Below, piece after piece: positions 8,631-18,054 of a stretch of 64,000 nt of DNA. The first letter of the stretch is position 1. Each line of letters starts with the position of its first letter. Below the pieces are notes generated by a model. The model saw nothing but the letters and a program-made list of their open reading frames with translations. It did no database searches and was not told the DNA's origin. The stretch is from Rhizobium sp. 11515TR. GTDB taxonomy: Bacteria; Pseudomonadota; Alphaproteobacteria; Rhizobiales; Rhizobiaceae. Where the stretch lies: NCBI RefSeq assembly GCF_002277895.1, contig NZ_CP023000.1:806001-870000 (forward strand), given 5' to 3'. The translations under genes were made by a program, and so were the position numbers.

Positions 8631-9281
8631 ATGACGATAACGATCACCGCCTTTGAAAAATCGCCGGATCGCGGCAGAGGTCTGGCGCGCGACATGCGCG
8701 TTCGCTGGGCCCTCGAAGAAGTCGGCCAGCCTTATGAAGTGCGCCTCCTCTCCTTCAAGGCGATGAAGGAGCCTGCGCATCTCGCCCTTCATCCCTTCGG
8801 GCAGATCCCGACCTACGAAGAGGACGGCCTTGCCTTGTTCGAATCGGGGTCGATCGTGCTCCATATCGCGGAGCGCCATGCCGGGCTTCTACCGGACGAT
8901 GCCAAGGCGCGGGCACGGGCGATCACATGGATGTTTGCTGCGCTTTCCACGGTGGAGCCGCCGATCATCGACCGCGCAACCGCAAGAATCCAGGAGCGCG
9001 ATCAGACCTGGTATCAGCAGCGCCTGTCCATGGTCGATGGGCACATCCGCCAGCGGCTGAACGAACTTTCCGATCGCCTCGGCAGTGCCGACTGGCTCGA
9101 GGACGCATTCAGTGCCGGCGATCTTCTGATGATATCGGTCCTGCTCAGGTTGAAGGATTCCGGCCTATTGCAGGAATATCAGAACCTCTCTGCCTATGTC
9201 GCCCGTGGAGAAGCACGGCCTGCATACAAGCGCGCTTTCGAGGCTCAGCTGGCGGTCTTCACCGCCGCGTCGGCCGACTAA
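8631..9281 (+). CDS. Glutathione S-transferase family protein
   Basis: 216 residues. The N-terminal thioredoxin-like domain contains RVRWALEEVGQPYEVRLL and the glutathione-binding FGQIPTYEEDGLALFESGSI pattern (cis-Pro and the ES pair, about residues 57-74). An all-helical C-terminal domain follows. It conjugates or reduces substrates with glutathione in the cytoplasm. A ribosome site GGAGAG lies just upstream of the ATG. It converges on a TetR gene with only 16 bases between them. Confidence 0.92.
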   Translation: MTITITAFEKSPDRGRGLARDMRVRWALEEVGQPYEVRLLSFKAMKEPAHLALHPFGQIPTYEEDGLALFESGSIVLHIAERHAGLLPDDAKARARAITWMFAALSTVEPPIIDRATARIQERDQTWYQQRLSMVDGHIRQRLNELSDRLGSADWLEDAFSAGDLLMISVLLRLKDSGLLQEYQNLSAYVARGEARPAYKRAFEAQLAVFTAASAD

Positions 9282-9297
9282 GCGAACTCCAGTCCGA

Positions 9298-9891
9298 TCA
9301 GTCCTTCTCGACCCGCAAGCCTTCAAGGAAGGTCCGAAATGCGCCGACTGCCCGTTTCGAGATTGTCTCGGGATCGTCCGAATTGGCGATCCACTGCGCG
9401 GCACAACTGCTTGCAGCATTGATGAGGCGAGCGCCGGCTTCCGCGTCGATATCAACGATGATACCCTCCTCGCAAAGGCAACGAAGGCTTTCCCTGATGG
9501 TGGCGATGCAACCGTTGGCGCTCGGCCATCCGGAGGGATCGCCTAGCACGGCGGGGCCGTCACGAAACATGATGCGCTGGATTTCCGGCTCCAGCGCCAT
9601 CTCGACATAACCGACATTCTCGTCGACGAATGCCTGCCAGCGCGACGGCGCTTTCGACGAGATCTGACAGAGCCTTGTGGTCATTTCCGCATCGATCTCG
9701 CTGACGACGGCCTGCAGAAGCCCCTTCTTGTCGCCGAAATGATGATAAAGTGCGCCCCGCGTCAGTCCCGCGGCCGCTGTAAAATCATCCATCGATGCAT
9801 CGGCATAGCCGACGCTACCGAATGCCTTACGGCCGGCGGCGAGCAACTTGGCTCGCGTCTCCGCAATCATTTCCCTGCGAGGTTTGCGCAT
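9298..9891 (-). CDS. TetR-family regulator of the divergent MFS pump
   Basis: 197 residues from the ATG at 9891, preceded by GGAGACGCA; a longer frame would run back through the operator region. The TetR DNA-binding domain reads AGRKAFGSVGYADASMDDFTAAAGLTRGALYHHFGDKKGLL (about residues 17-57). The C-terminal ligand domain is helical and unassigned. Three copies of an inverted repeat lie between it and the MFS gene, so it very probably represses both. TetR/MFS pairs of this type usually respond to a toxic compound exported by the pump. Confidence 0.93.
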   Translation of the reverse strand: MRKPRREMIAETRAKLLAAGRKAFGSVGYADASMDDFTAAAGLTRGALYHHFGDKKGLLQAVVSEIDAEMTTRLCQISSKAPSRWQAFVDENVGYVEMALEPEIQRIMFRDGPAVLGDPSGWPSANGCIATIRESLRCLCEEGIIVDIDAEAGARLINAASSCAAQWIANSDDPETISKRAVGAFRTFLEGLRVEKD

Positions 9892-9922
9892 TGCGTCTCC
9901 GTCGATCACGCACATTAATTTG

Positions 9923-9990
9923 CATACGTCGCGTATATTAGTTGACATACGCCGCGTATGCAATTACATGATTCACATACGTCGCGTATG
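9923..9990. promoter_or_regulatory. Three operator copies, CATAC-N5-GTATG type
   Basis: Three 15-base inverted repeats sit between the TetR and MFS genes: 9923-9937 (CATACGTCGCGTATA), 9946-9960 (CATACGCCGCGTATG) and 9976-9990 (CATACGTCGCGTATG). Start-to-start spacings are 23 and 30 bases. The third extends to a perfect ACATAC-N5-GTATGT. Repetition and position make them likely binding sites for the adjacent TetR protein. Confidence 0.85.
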
Positions 9991-10026
9991 TCTGCGGCCA
10001 TTTCGCTCAATACAGGGAATGTTCCG

Positions 10027-11250
10027 ATGTCCAATCCGTACAGAGAGATTTTCCGCGCACCGGGCGCCAGGAGCTTTTCGGCCGCGGCCTTCTTTGCTCG
10101 CCTTCCCCTTGCCATGGCTCCTATCGGCATCGTCGCCATGCTGTCGCAGACGCGCGGTGAATATTGGCTGGCCGGCGCCGTTTCGGCGACCTTTGCGCTG
10201 ACCAATGCGTTTGTCTCGCCGCAGATATCGCGCCTCGTTGACCGGCTGGGTCAGCGTACGGTCGTTACGCCCGCCACCATACTCTCGGTCATTGCCTTCA
10301 TCATTCTCGTCATCGCCGCAAACCAGGTCTGGCCGGCCTGGACGCTGTTTACCTCGGCCTTCTTCGCGGCAGTCATGCCGAGCATACCGGCCATGGTGCG
10401 CGCCCGTTGGACGGAGATCTTCCGAGACCGGCCCGAATTGAATACGGCCTTTGCCTTCGAATCCGCTGCCGATGAGCTTGTCTACATCATGGGCGCATCC
10501 CTTTCCGTCGGGCTCGCGGTCTCCCTGTTCCCGGAAGCCGGCATGGTCGTCAGCACCATCTTCCTCGCGCTTGGATCGGCAGCCTTCCTGGTGCAGCGAT
10601 CGACGGAACCGAAAGTGCGCGCGGCTAGCTCCGCAGGCTCGCAACGCTCGGCGATCCGGCTGCGGCCGGTCCAGATCATCACGCTCGCCCTGATCTTCGT
10701 CGGCGCCACCTTCGCCACGGCGGAAGTGAGTGCCGTTGCCATCACCAAGCAACTCGGAGAGCCGGGTGCCGCTAGTGTCGTCATCGGCGTCTATGCGCTC
10801 GGCTCCTTCATCGTCGGTCTCATCATCGGAGCGCTGAACCTCAAGATGCCATTGCAGCGCCAGTTGCTGGTGGCCGTCAGCGTTCTCGCCCTGACCTCTC
10901 TGCCGCTTCTGGCTGCCAGCACCTCGGTCGCTCTGCTTGCCTTTGCCGTCTTCCTCAGCGGCGTTGCCATTTCCCCCACCTTCATCACCGCCTTCGGCTT
11001 GATCGAACGTCGCGTGCCGGAAGCCATGCTGACCGAAGGCGTGACGTGGGTGATGACCGGCATCGGCATCGGCATGGCACTCGGTGCCTTCGTGTCCGGC
11101 TGGGTGGTGGACAGCTTCGGGCCTGCAAACGGCTTCTGGGTTTCGGTCGCGGCAAGTATCACAACCGTCGTGGTGGTAGCGCTCGGCCAGACAAGCCTTT
11201 CCGGCACGCGTGCGTCCAGCTCGGCCGCCGTCACCCAACTGGCGGAATGA
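10027..11250 (+). CDS. MFS transporter (drug-efflux type)
   Basis: 407 residues with about 12 hydrophobic segments. The ATG at 10027 is chosen because AGGGAA lies 7 bases upstream; in-frame ATGs at 9958 and 9988 fall inside the operators. The loop between helices 2 and 3 has a degenerate MFS pattern (ISRLVDRLGQRTVV). It likely exports a small molecule using the proton gradient. Transcription is probably repressed by the divergent TetR protein through the three operator copies. Substrate unknown. Confidence 0.9.
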   Translation: MSNPYREIFRAPGARSFSAAAFFARLPLAMAPIGIVAMLSQTRGEYWLAGAVSATFALTNAFVSPQISRLVDRLGQRTVVTPATILSVIAFIILVIAANQVWPAWTLFTSAFFAAVMPSIPAMVRARWTEIFRDRPELNTAFAFESAADELVYIMGASLSVGLAVSLFPEAGMVVSTIFLALGSAAFLVQRSTEPKVRAASSAGSQRSAIRLRPVQIITLALIFVGATFATAEVSAVAITKQLGEPGAASVVIGVYALGSFIVGLIIGALNLKMPLQRQLLVAVSVLALTSLPLLAASTSVALLAFAVFLSGVAISPTFITAFGLIERRVPEAMLTEGVTWVMTGIGIGMALGAFVSGWVVDSFGPANGFWVSVAASITTVVVVALGQTSLSGTRASSSAAVTQLAE

Positions 11251-11327
11251 GCGGGCCGCAAAGTTCGAACAAGGGCCGCGCGGCAACATATGGGTAAGTG
11301 ATGAATTTGCCTTCGTGACAACAGTGC

Positions 11328-11968
11328 CTATGCGCGCCGAAAGACCCGTTGCCAGGCACCGACCCAGTCGAGAAAAGTCAGCATCCCTCCCATAACCAGA
11401 AAGGCTGTTGCCAGCAGCCCCATGTTCAGCAGAACGGCTTAAAGGCCGATATCGCGAACATCCAGGAATGGGTAAGGGTAGAAGCGCGAGATATAACCAT
11501 GCGCAAGCGTATAAGCGGAGTAGGCCGCGGGAAAAGCCAACCACCAGAGCACATCGCGCCAGGAAAGCCTGCCGCGCTCACTCAGAAAAATCCAATCTGC
11601 GGCGTACAGCAGCGGAACGCAATAATGGAGTATCTGGTCTCCGAACAATTGCCAACCGCGACGGTGCCAAACGTCCCTCAGCATCAAAAAGTGAACGATG
11701 CCGGCGATCCCCACGTAAAGAAGAAGGGCGCTGCGTACAGACGGCTTGCTCGCCCATTGCCAATCGACGAGAGCGGCGCAATTTGCGCGCAAAGCAGTGT
11801 CATGGCGAGCAGAAGATTGGATTGCATGGTGAAATAGCTGAAGAAATTCACCGTCATCGTCAGCCGTGAAACATGCGCACCGGGTATGATAGCGAAATAT
11901 GAGATCGCGATACCCGATAAAGCGAGCAGGGCAAGCAGATAGCGATAGACGCGGATCAAGCCTGCCAT
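11328..11968 (-). pseudogene. Pr6Pr-family membrane protein, broken by a frameshift and a stop codon
   Basis: Two overlapping minus-strand frames together give one typical Pr6Pr membrane protein. The first (from ATG 11968) runs through YRYLLALLALSGIAISYFA and the conserved FFSYFTMQSNLLLAM, then loses homology near 11741-11755. The second frame picks up at KPSVRSALLLYVGIAGIVHFLML and continues to GYISRFYPYPFLDV. A TAA at 11439-11441 then interrupts the protein, yet the same frame continues with a last hydrophobic helix (VLLNMGLLATAFLVMGGMLT) to a TAG at 11328. One indel plus one nonsense change indicates a decaying gene. Confidence 0.8.
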
Positions 11969-12295
11969 GAAGTCCTCCCCGCTGAATTGACGCCGGAGTG
12001 GGGCCAGGAAGAATTCAGCATCATATCGTTCGACTTCATCGAAACTCTATATCTCATTGATGAGACACCGGCCTCGAAATCCCCGCCAGCCCCACCGAAC
12101 TCCGCGGCGAGATCGGCTGTATCGAAGACATCTACCCTTTCGCAGCAGACTATTCGACTGCGGCAAATCAAAAGCAAGCATCGAACGGCTGAAGAAATCC
12201 TTCGGCCAGGAGGTGACGACAGCTCTTGGTCAAGTCGATGTCGTCACGCTAAGCCCTGAAAGCGGTTTGCCTTTCGCGCTTTCAGAAAAAGGTCG
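11969..12295. other. Intergenic stretch with possible gene remnants
   Basis: No intact gene is supported in these 327 bases. Short open stretches on the plus strand look coding-like but lack starts and give no recognised family, so this may be eroded sequence next to the Pr6Pr pseudogene. Confidence 0.35.
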
Positions 12296-13924
12296 TCAGA
12301 TGCGCATCCGTGGCACGTCGTTGGGGTCGAGGCGCAGCTCGATCAGCACCGGGCGACTGCGATTCCTGATGGCGTCCAGAGCCCCTTCAAGCTCATGAAC
12401 CGAGCTGACCGCAACGCCGTGTCCGCCGAGCGCGGTCGCGACCTCGGCAAAGGAGGGCCAGTTGAACTGTGTTAGCCCCGGATCCATGCTGCGATCACGA
12501 AACTGGATATGCTCAGCCCCATAGGCGGAATCATTGCAGACGATGACGACCAAATCCTGCCCGAGACGCACGGCAGTATTGAATTCATTGACACCGCTCA
12601 TCATGAAACCGCCATCCCCGGTGAAAAGCACCACCGGTCGATCGGGTGCGGCAACGCTTGCGCCGATCGCTTCCTGCAATCCGAGGCCGATCGAGCCGAA
12701 ATTTGCCGTCACGACGAAACTCCGCGGGTCGCTGACGGAAATCCGGCACCAGACCTCGGTCATGAAACGCCCGCCGTCGGTCACAAGCACCCGGTTCTTC
12801 GGCAAGGCCTTTTCCAGCTCTTCGAGCGCCCAGATGTAGTTCACATATCCCGCGCTCGTCTTGCCGCGCTGATCGCGTGGATGCCTGTTGAGGGAGGGGA
12901 CATCCAGTTCATGCGTGAAGCCGCTCGGCGGAATTTCAGCCGCATCCAGCCAATGGACGAAATTGTCTGCCGTCAGGCCTGAATCGGCCACTAGGGCCGC
13001 ATCCGGATGAATGTTCTTGCCGATGGCGCTGGCATCCATATCGATCTGTACGACGCGCTTGCCCTTCAGGAGCTTGCCCCTGTCAGTGGTGAAATCATGC
13101 AGTCCCGCTCCGAAGCAGATCAGGCAATCGGTCCTGGCGATCAGATCATAAGCGGCAGGGGTGCTGAGCGTGCCGAAAATGTCCATATTATAGGGATGGC
13201 CACCGAAGAGCCCCTTTGCTTTCAAGGTCGTCGCAAGCGGAGCCTCCAGCCGGTCCGCCAGGCCGATAAGCTGATCGCGCGCAGCGCAAGCCCCGCCGCC
13301 GGCGAGGATGAGCGGACGCTTTGCAGAGGCAATGATGCCAATGGCCCTGTCCAGCCCATCTCCTTCAGGCACATATCCGGGGGCATCGAAGACTTCGAAG
13401 ACGGCCCGCTCGTAAGCCTGTTCGCACCACATGAAATCGGCCGGCATGTTCAAGACAATCGGGCGCCGTTCGACCCGGGCGCGGTAGAAAGCGCGGGCAA
13501 CATCCCGTGTTGCGGTTTCCGGTGAGCGCATCTGCTCGAAGCCGGCGCCGGTGACCTTGACCACCTCGCGCTGATCGATGCTCTGCAGATGGTGCGGGTT
13601 GATGACGGGCGTGTCACCCGCCAGGAGCACCATGGGGATGGAGCCGCGGGCACCTTCGGTGAGCGCGGTGACACAATTGGTCAAAGCCGGACCGTGGGTC
13701 ACGCTGGCCACACCGACCTTTCCGGAGACATGGGCATAGGCGAGCGCCATAAGGACCGAGCTTCCCTCATGAGCCGCCGGCACGAAGCGGCCGCCGCATC
13801 CGCGTACATAGTGGTCGATCATGAAGAGATTGGCATCCCCCATGAGGCCGAACATCGTACCGGCATCGTGATCGCAAACCGCACGTGCAATCGACTGGTA
13901 CACATAGATCGCATTCTCGGCCAT
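12296..13924 (-). CDS. Thiamine-diphosphate-dependent enzyme (acetolactate-synthase-like)
   Basis: 542 residues with the full three-domain ThDP layout: catalytic Glu53 in AAHEGSS, a central domain with the LAGGGA region, and a C-terminal cofactor domain with FTGDGGFMM followed by NDSAYG. The family includes acetolactate synthases, benzoylformate decarboxylases and related lyases. It differs clearly from the other ThDP enzyme near 4-5.7 kb and lacks a neighbouring small subunit. The catalytic glutamate argues against glyoxylate carboligase, which has valine there, despite the divergent nucleobase permease. Substrate not assigned. Confidence 0.82.
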   Translation of the reverse strand: MAENAIYVYQSIARAVCDHDAGTMFGLMGDANLFMIDHYVRGCGGRFVPAAHEGSSVLMALAYAHVSGKVGVASVTHGPALTNCVTALTEGARGSIPMVLLAGDTPVINPHHLQSIDQREVVKVTGAGFEQMRSPETATRDVARAFYRARVERRPIVLNMPADFMWCEQAYERAVFEVFDAPGYVPEGDGLDRAIGIIASAKRPLILAGGGACAARDQLIGLADRLEAPLATTLKAKGLFGGHPYNMDIFGTLSTPAAYDLIARTDCLICFGAGLHDFTTDRGKLLKGKRVVQIDMDASAIGKNIHPDAALVADSGLTADNFVHWLDAAEIPPSGFTHELDVPSLNRHPRDQRGKTSAGYVNYIWALEELEKALPKNRVLVTDGGRFMTEVWCRISVSDPRSFVVTANFGSIGLGLQEAIGASVAAPDRPVVLFTGDGGFMMSGVNEFNTAVRLGQDLVVIVCNDSAYGAEHIQFRDRSMDPGLTQFNWPSFAEVATALGGHGVAVSSVHELEGALDAIRNRSRPVLIELRLDPNDVPRMRI

Positions 13925-14318
13925 TTTGAGTATTTTCCCTCCCGCCGCACCTCAAATCACTGATGCTCAGAATATCAGCAAGAGCGTGCAAAAGGCGCGC
14001 AAGTTACAGAGAGAAGCCCTATCCGTACGCAAGATAATTTCACAAATCGGAAAGTAATGCACGATACGTGCGCGAACTTATCCAGAGTTCATCGTGCCAT
14101 CAAATTCCACCCCTCGGAAGATGGACAGGCGGGTTCTAGGACGCGAGGCTCAAGGGGACCAACTGATTTTGCTCCAGCTCTGAAGATCGCGGTCAGCCAA
14201 CCAGACCAGCGCGGGCATCGCCTTCCGGTAAGGTGTTTCGCATTTTTCTATAAAGTCATGAGACGGCACACACCGTAACGTGCAACGCTCGTTTGGAGGA
14301 AACGAGAAACGCAAAGGT
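13925..14318. promoter_or_regulatory. Divergent intergenic region, ThDP enzyme / NCS2 permease
   Basis: 394 bases separate the two divergent starts and must carry both promoters. I found no classical purine riboswitch core and no other gene. A run GGAGGA at 14295-14300 and a second GGAGGAG at 14321-14327 are candidate ribosome sites for the permease. Confidence 0.4.
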
Positions 14319-15806
14319 ATGGAGGAGATTACCTTGGCAATAGCAGCAGAGGAAAATACCGCACGCCTGGCCCCCGAAGATGAAAAGCTCAGCCTTGGCG
14401 CCAATCTGGCCTATGGCCTTCAGCATGTCCTGACCATGTATGGTGGCATCGTTGCCGTTCCGCTGATCATCGGCCAGGCATCGGGCCTGACACCTCCCGA
14501 CGTCGGTCTGCTCGTGACCGCATCGCTGTTTGCCGGCGGTCTCGCGACCATCCTGCAGACGATCGGAATACCGTTCTTCGGCAGCCGTCTCCCCCTGGTG
14601 CAGGGCGTATCCTTTTCTGGCGTCGCGACGATGATTGCCATTACCGGACATGGGGGCATCCAGACCGTTCTCGGTGCAGTCATTGCGGCGTCCTTCATCG
14701 GGCTCCTCATCACGCCCGTCTTTTCACGCATCACCCGCTTCTTTCCGCCGATCGTCACCGGCATCGTCATCACCACCATCGGGTTGACACTGATGCCGGT
14801 CGCGGCGGGCTGGGCGATGGGCGGCAACAGGAGCGCGCCGGATTTCGGCAGCCAGGCCAATATCCTGCTTGCGGCGGTAACGCTCGTGATCGTGCTGCTG
14901 CTCAGCAAGTTGGGTAGCGCCGCCATATCAAGACTATCGATCCTGCTCGCCATCATTATCGGCACCGGGATCGCCCATGCGGTCGGCATAGCGGACTTCT
15001 CGCGGGTAATCAGCGGCCCCTTCGTCGCGCTGCCGCAGATCTTCCATTTCGGCTATCCCGTGTTCGATACTGCGGCGATCATCTCGATGTGCATCGTCAT
15101 CATGGTGACGCTGGTCGAAACCTCAGCGGATATCCTTGTCGTCGGTGAGATCGTCGGCACCAAGGTCGATGCGCGCCGGCTCGGCAACGGCCTGCGTGCC
15201 GATATGCTTTCCAGCATCCTCGCCCCGGTCGTCGGCTCCTTCACGCAGAGCGCCTTTGCCCAGAATGTCGGCCTCGTGGCCGTGACCGGCATCAAGAGCC
15301 GATTTGTCGTGGCGACCGGCGGTCTTTTTCTCGTCGCCCTCGGTTTGCTGCCGATCGTCGGTCGCATCGTCGCCGCCGTTCCGAGTTCCGTCCTCGGAGG
15401 AGCAGGCCTCGTCCTGTTCGGGACGGTCGCGGCAAGCGGTATCCGCACGCTCGCCAAGGTCGACTATGAGAACAACATGAACCTGATCATCGTGGCGACC
15501 TCGATCGGCTTCGGCATGATCCCGATCGCCTCACCAGGATTCTACGAACACTTTCCCGCATGGGTCATCACCATCTTCCACTCCGGCATCAGCTCGGCGG
15601 CATTGATGGCGATCGCGCTGAACCTCCTGTTCAATCACCTGACGACCGGAAACTCGGATCAGCAATCGGTCTTCGTCGCGGGAACGGAACGCCTGATCCG
15701 CTATCAGGACATTGCCGGCCTGCATGACGGCGATTATTTCCTGAACGGCAAGCTTTACGACGCCAATGGCGCGGAAGTTCCATTGGTCTCCGCGGAAGCC
15801 CATTAA
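14319..15806 (+). CDS. NCS2-family nucleobase:cation symporter (uracil/xanthine permease type)
   Basis: 495 residues with 12-14 hydrophobic segments. NCS2/NAT hallmarks are present: GLQHVLTMYGG in the first helix, the acidic ETSADILVVGE helix, and the signature QNVGLVAVTGIKSR. It imports a purine or pyrimidine base with a cation. The start is uncertain: ATG at 14319 is used, but a TTG at 14334 has a better-spaced GGAGGAG six bases upstream. It is divergent from a ThDP enzyme; whether the two act together is not clear. Xanthine or uracil cannot be chosen from sequence alone. Confidence 0.88.
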   Translation: MEEITLAIAAEENTARLAPEDEKLSLGANLAYGLQHVLTMYGGIVAVPLIIGQASGLTPPDVGLLVTASLFAGGLATILQTIGIPFFGSRLPLVQGVSFSGVATMIAITGHGGIQTVLGAVIAASFIGLLITPVFSRITRFFPPIVTGIVITTIGLTLMPVAAGWAMGGNRSAPDFGSQANILLAAVTLVIVLLLSKLGSAAISRLSILLAIIIGTGIAHAVGIADFSRVISGPFVALPQIFHFGYPVFDTAAIISMCIVIMVTLVETSADILVVGEIVGTKVDARRLGNGLRADMLSSILAPVVGSFTQSAFAQNVGLVAVTGIKSRFVVATGGLFLVALGLLPIVGRIVAAVPSSVLGGAGLVLFGTVAASGIRTLAKVDYENNMNLIIVATSIGFGMIPIASPGFYEHFPAWVITIFHSGISSAALMAIALNLLFNHLTTGNSDQQSVFVAGTERLIRYQDIAGLHDGDYFLNGKLYDANGAEVPLVSAEAH

Positions 15807-16452
15807 AACACAGAGGGACCTGCTTCGGAGGCTACAAATCATTCCGGACGGCTGAGTCCGCCTGCGAAACTCCGTGGACCGGCGGTCCCACAATTGCGCC
15901 GGTCTCGTAATCCGGCCATTTGGCCGGGGTACATCTGCCACTGAAGCATTGCCTGAGCGGCCTGCGCTGAGTTCGGCTCAAGGCGCGCTGCCGAGCAGCA
16001 CGTTCCCCTCTCCACCCCTAGATTGGTAGGTCGTAAACCACGACCTCCGATCCCTCCGTAGTTCATCTAACTGACTTGAGTAAGATTGAGTTCGGATTCG
16101 CGCTACACGCACTCCTCAGTAATTATTGTATAGTTTGTATTCTTTACTTATTTTTTTAAAAAATCTTTGATTAACAACATACGTTTGGTACGTTTATTAC
16201 GTATAGATTTCTAATATACTTCATATACATACTAAGATCGCGTGATTTTATGGTGTATTTTTGCATCTTTGACGAATTTATGACGATAATTACTTTATAA
16301 CTTCGAATTATTCTATTCCGATGTACCAAAAGCCCCGCTAGCGTGCCAGCACGAAAGTCTTTTGGGCTTTCGGTAAAAGGGAACACCGAATTGGTGAACA
16401 TGGCGGAAAATCTCCGGCCGCGTTCCGATCCGGCAAATCGATTGGAGAAAAA
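15807..16452. promoter_or_regulatory. Gene-free, partly AT-rich region upstream of ropA
   Basis: The first ~270 bases are GC-rich with no supported gene. Bases 16080-16330 are strikingly AT-rich and probably hold the strong porin promoter; TTGACG at 16269-16274 is a possible -35 but no well-spaced -10 could be fixed. A hairpin-prone segment (CGAAAG ... CTTTCG, near 16352-16372) lies in the likely mRNA leader. The ribosome site GGAGAAAAA immediately precedes the ATG. Confidence 0.5.
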
Positions 16453-17502
16453 ATGAATATCAAGAGCCTTCTTCTCGGCTCCGCTGCTGCACTCGTAGCA
16501 GTATCCGGTGCTCACGCGGCTGACGCTATTGTCGCAGCCGAGCCGGAGCCGCTGGAATATGTCCGCATTTGCGACGCTTATGGCGCTGGCTACTTCTTCA
16601 TCCCGGGCACCGAAACCTGCCTCAAGATCGGTGGTAAGGTTCGTACCGAAGGAAAGTGGTACGACGCCTACAGCCCAGACAGTCACTATGGCACTCTCTG
16701 GCACACCCGTGCCGAACTGCAGCTGCAGACGGCAACCGACACCGAATACGGCCCGCTGAAGACCAACACGGAACTGCGTTGGGATTGGAATGACGGCGGC
16801 GCTACGGCTACCAACCTGCTGCACGCCAGCATCAGCCTCGGCGGCTTTACCATCGGTAAGGAAGATTCTCAGTTCAACGTCTTCACCGGCTACGCCGGCG
16901 ACGTCATCAACGACGACGTGATCGGCGATGGCCCGTACGAATTGAACCAGATCACCTACAACTACGACGCCGGCAACGGCTTCACGGCTGTGATCTCGGT
17001 TGAAGACTCGAACTCCGGTTCGGGCGCTACGGGTGCAAACGGCGAAGACAGCTCCGACCACTATGCACCGGACGTTGTCGCAGGTGTTGGCTACAAGGCC
17101 GGCGCATGGGGCTTCAAGGTCGTCGGCGGTTACGACTCGATCGTCGAAGAAGGCGCTATCAAGGCTCGCGTCGATGCTGACTTCGGCGTATTCGACGCCT
17201 TCTTGATGGGCGGCTGGAATACCGACGGCGACAAGCTCAACAAGTATGCCAACGGCGATTCGATCGGCCAGAGCTGGGGCGACTGGGCTGTCTGGGGCGG
17301 CGTTGGCGTTCCGGTCAACGAAAAGCTGAAGTGGAACCTCCAGCTCGCCTATACCGACAACAAGACCTTCTCGGCAACCACGAACGTCAAGTGGAAGCCG
17401 GTCAAGAACCTGCTCATCGAGCCGGAAGTTACCTACACCAACTGGGATTCGATCAACGAAGACCAGTGGGCTGGCGTTCTTCGCTTCGAGCGTAGCTTCT
17501 AA
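16453..17502 (+). CDS. ropA: Outer-membrane porin RopA
   Basis: 349 residues. A clear signal peptide ends at AHA (residue 22), followed by the segment EPLEYVRICDAYGAGYFFIPGTETCLKIGGKVR typical of Porin_2 family RopA/Omp of rhizobia, here in residues about 31-63. The strand-rich barrel ends in Phe, as required for BAM-dependent insertion. It forms a general diffusion pore in the outer membrane. The codon use is strongly biased to GGC, AAC, CTG and similar, as in highly expressed genes. A long AT-rich upstream region and a very strong terminator flank it. Rhizobia usually carry several ropA copies. Confidence 0.95.
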   Translation: MNIKSLLLGSAAALVAVSGAHAADAIVAAEPEPLEYVRICDAYGAGYFFIPGTETCLKIGGKVRTEGKWYDAYSPDSHYGTLWHTRAELQLQTATDTEYGPLKTNTELRWDWNDGGATATNLLHASISLGGFTIGKEDSQFNVFTGYAGDVINDDVIGDGPYELNQITYNYDAGNGFTAVISVEDSNSGSGATGANGEDSSDHYAPDVVAGVGYKAGAWGFKVVGGYDSIVEEGAIKARVDADFGVFDAFLMGGWNTDGDKLNKYANGDSIGQSWGDWAVWGGVGVPVNEKLKWNLQLAYTDNKTFSATTNVKWKPVKNLLIEPEVTYTNWDSINEDQWAGVLRFERSF

Positions 17503-17534
17503 TCTGATCTGAACTAGACCTCCGATCAGAGACG

Positions 17535-17573
17535 GAAGAAGACCTGGTTTCCCTCCAGGTCTTCTTCTTTAAT
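17535..17573 (+). terminator. Strong Rho-independent terminator of ropA
   Basis: A perfect 13-bp stem (GAAGAAGACCTGG / CCAGGTCTTCTTC) with a 7-base loop is followed by TTTAATT. It starts 33 bases after the ropA stop. Confidence 0.92.
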
Positions 17574-18054
17574 TCGTTAAAGCCGTGCTCCGGTTGCCAT
17601 TCCAATCCGCATGACACGCGCCCTCGGCAATACGAGAAGAAACACACGGTTACCGAGGCGAAACTTTCCAGCCAGGCCGCCTGCGCCTACCGCGATAAAG
17701 GCGGGCTAAGGGCGAACACTGCTTTCGCGATCCCTCCCGTTACGGCGTATGGCCCATCGCGAGACCCAAGAAAGCTCCTTCCGACCCTCAAGATCCGAAG
17801 ACGCTATCGCCCGACGCGCCTCTGCATGGCCAAGAAACGCTGCACACTGCATCGTCTACGGCATCTCAAGGTCGAATCCGGTAGGTTCAGCTTCGTATTC
17901 GCGGCTGTGTTGACGATCCTCGCAACGCGCGCAACACGAATGTTTCGAGAATCTTTCCCGAAGGAAAGCATCTGTCTGGTTGCCAAAAAACCATAATTGT
18001 TCCACCTAGATTATAGATTGAACATTTAACGATTGAGAATCGGGCCAAGACTTG
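17574..18054. other. Intergenic region before the tail-specific protease
   Basis: About 480 bases with no supported coding sequence. The last 70 bases are AT-rich and are the likely promoter region of the protease gene. Confidence 0.4.

Noticed and set aside
9973..11544. Minus-strand frame of 523 codons
   Set aside because: Antisense to the MFS gene and rich in Arg, Gly and Asp, typical of a shadow frame.
12296..13924. Glyoxylate carboligase in a purine-degradation cluster
   Set aside because: The active-site glutamate (Glu53) is present, whereas glyoxylate carboligase has Val there, and no allantoin genes adjoin.
13925..14318. Purine riboswitch in front of the nucleobase permease
   Set aside because: I could not find the conserved three-way junction core or loop sequences.
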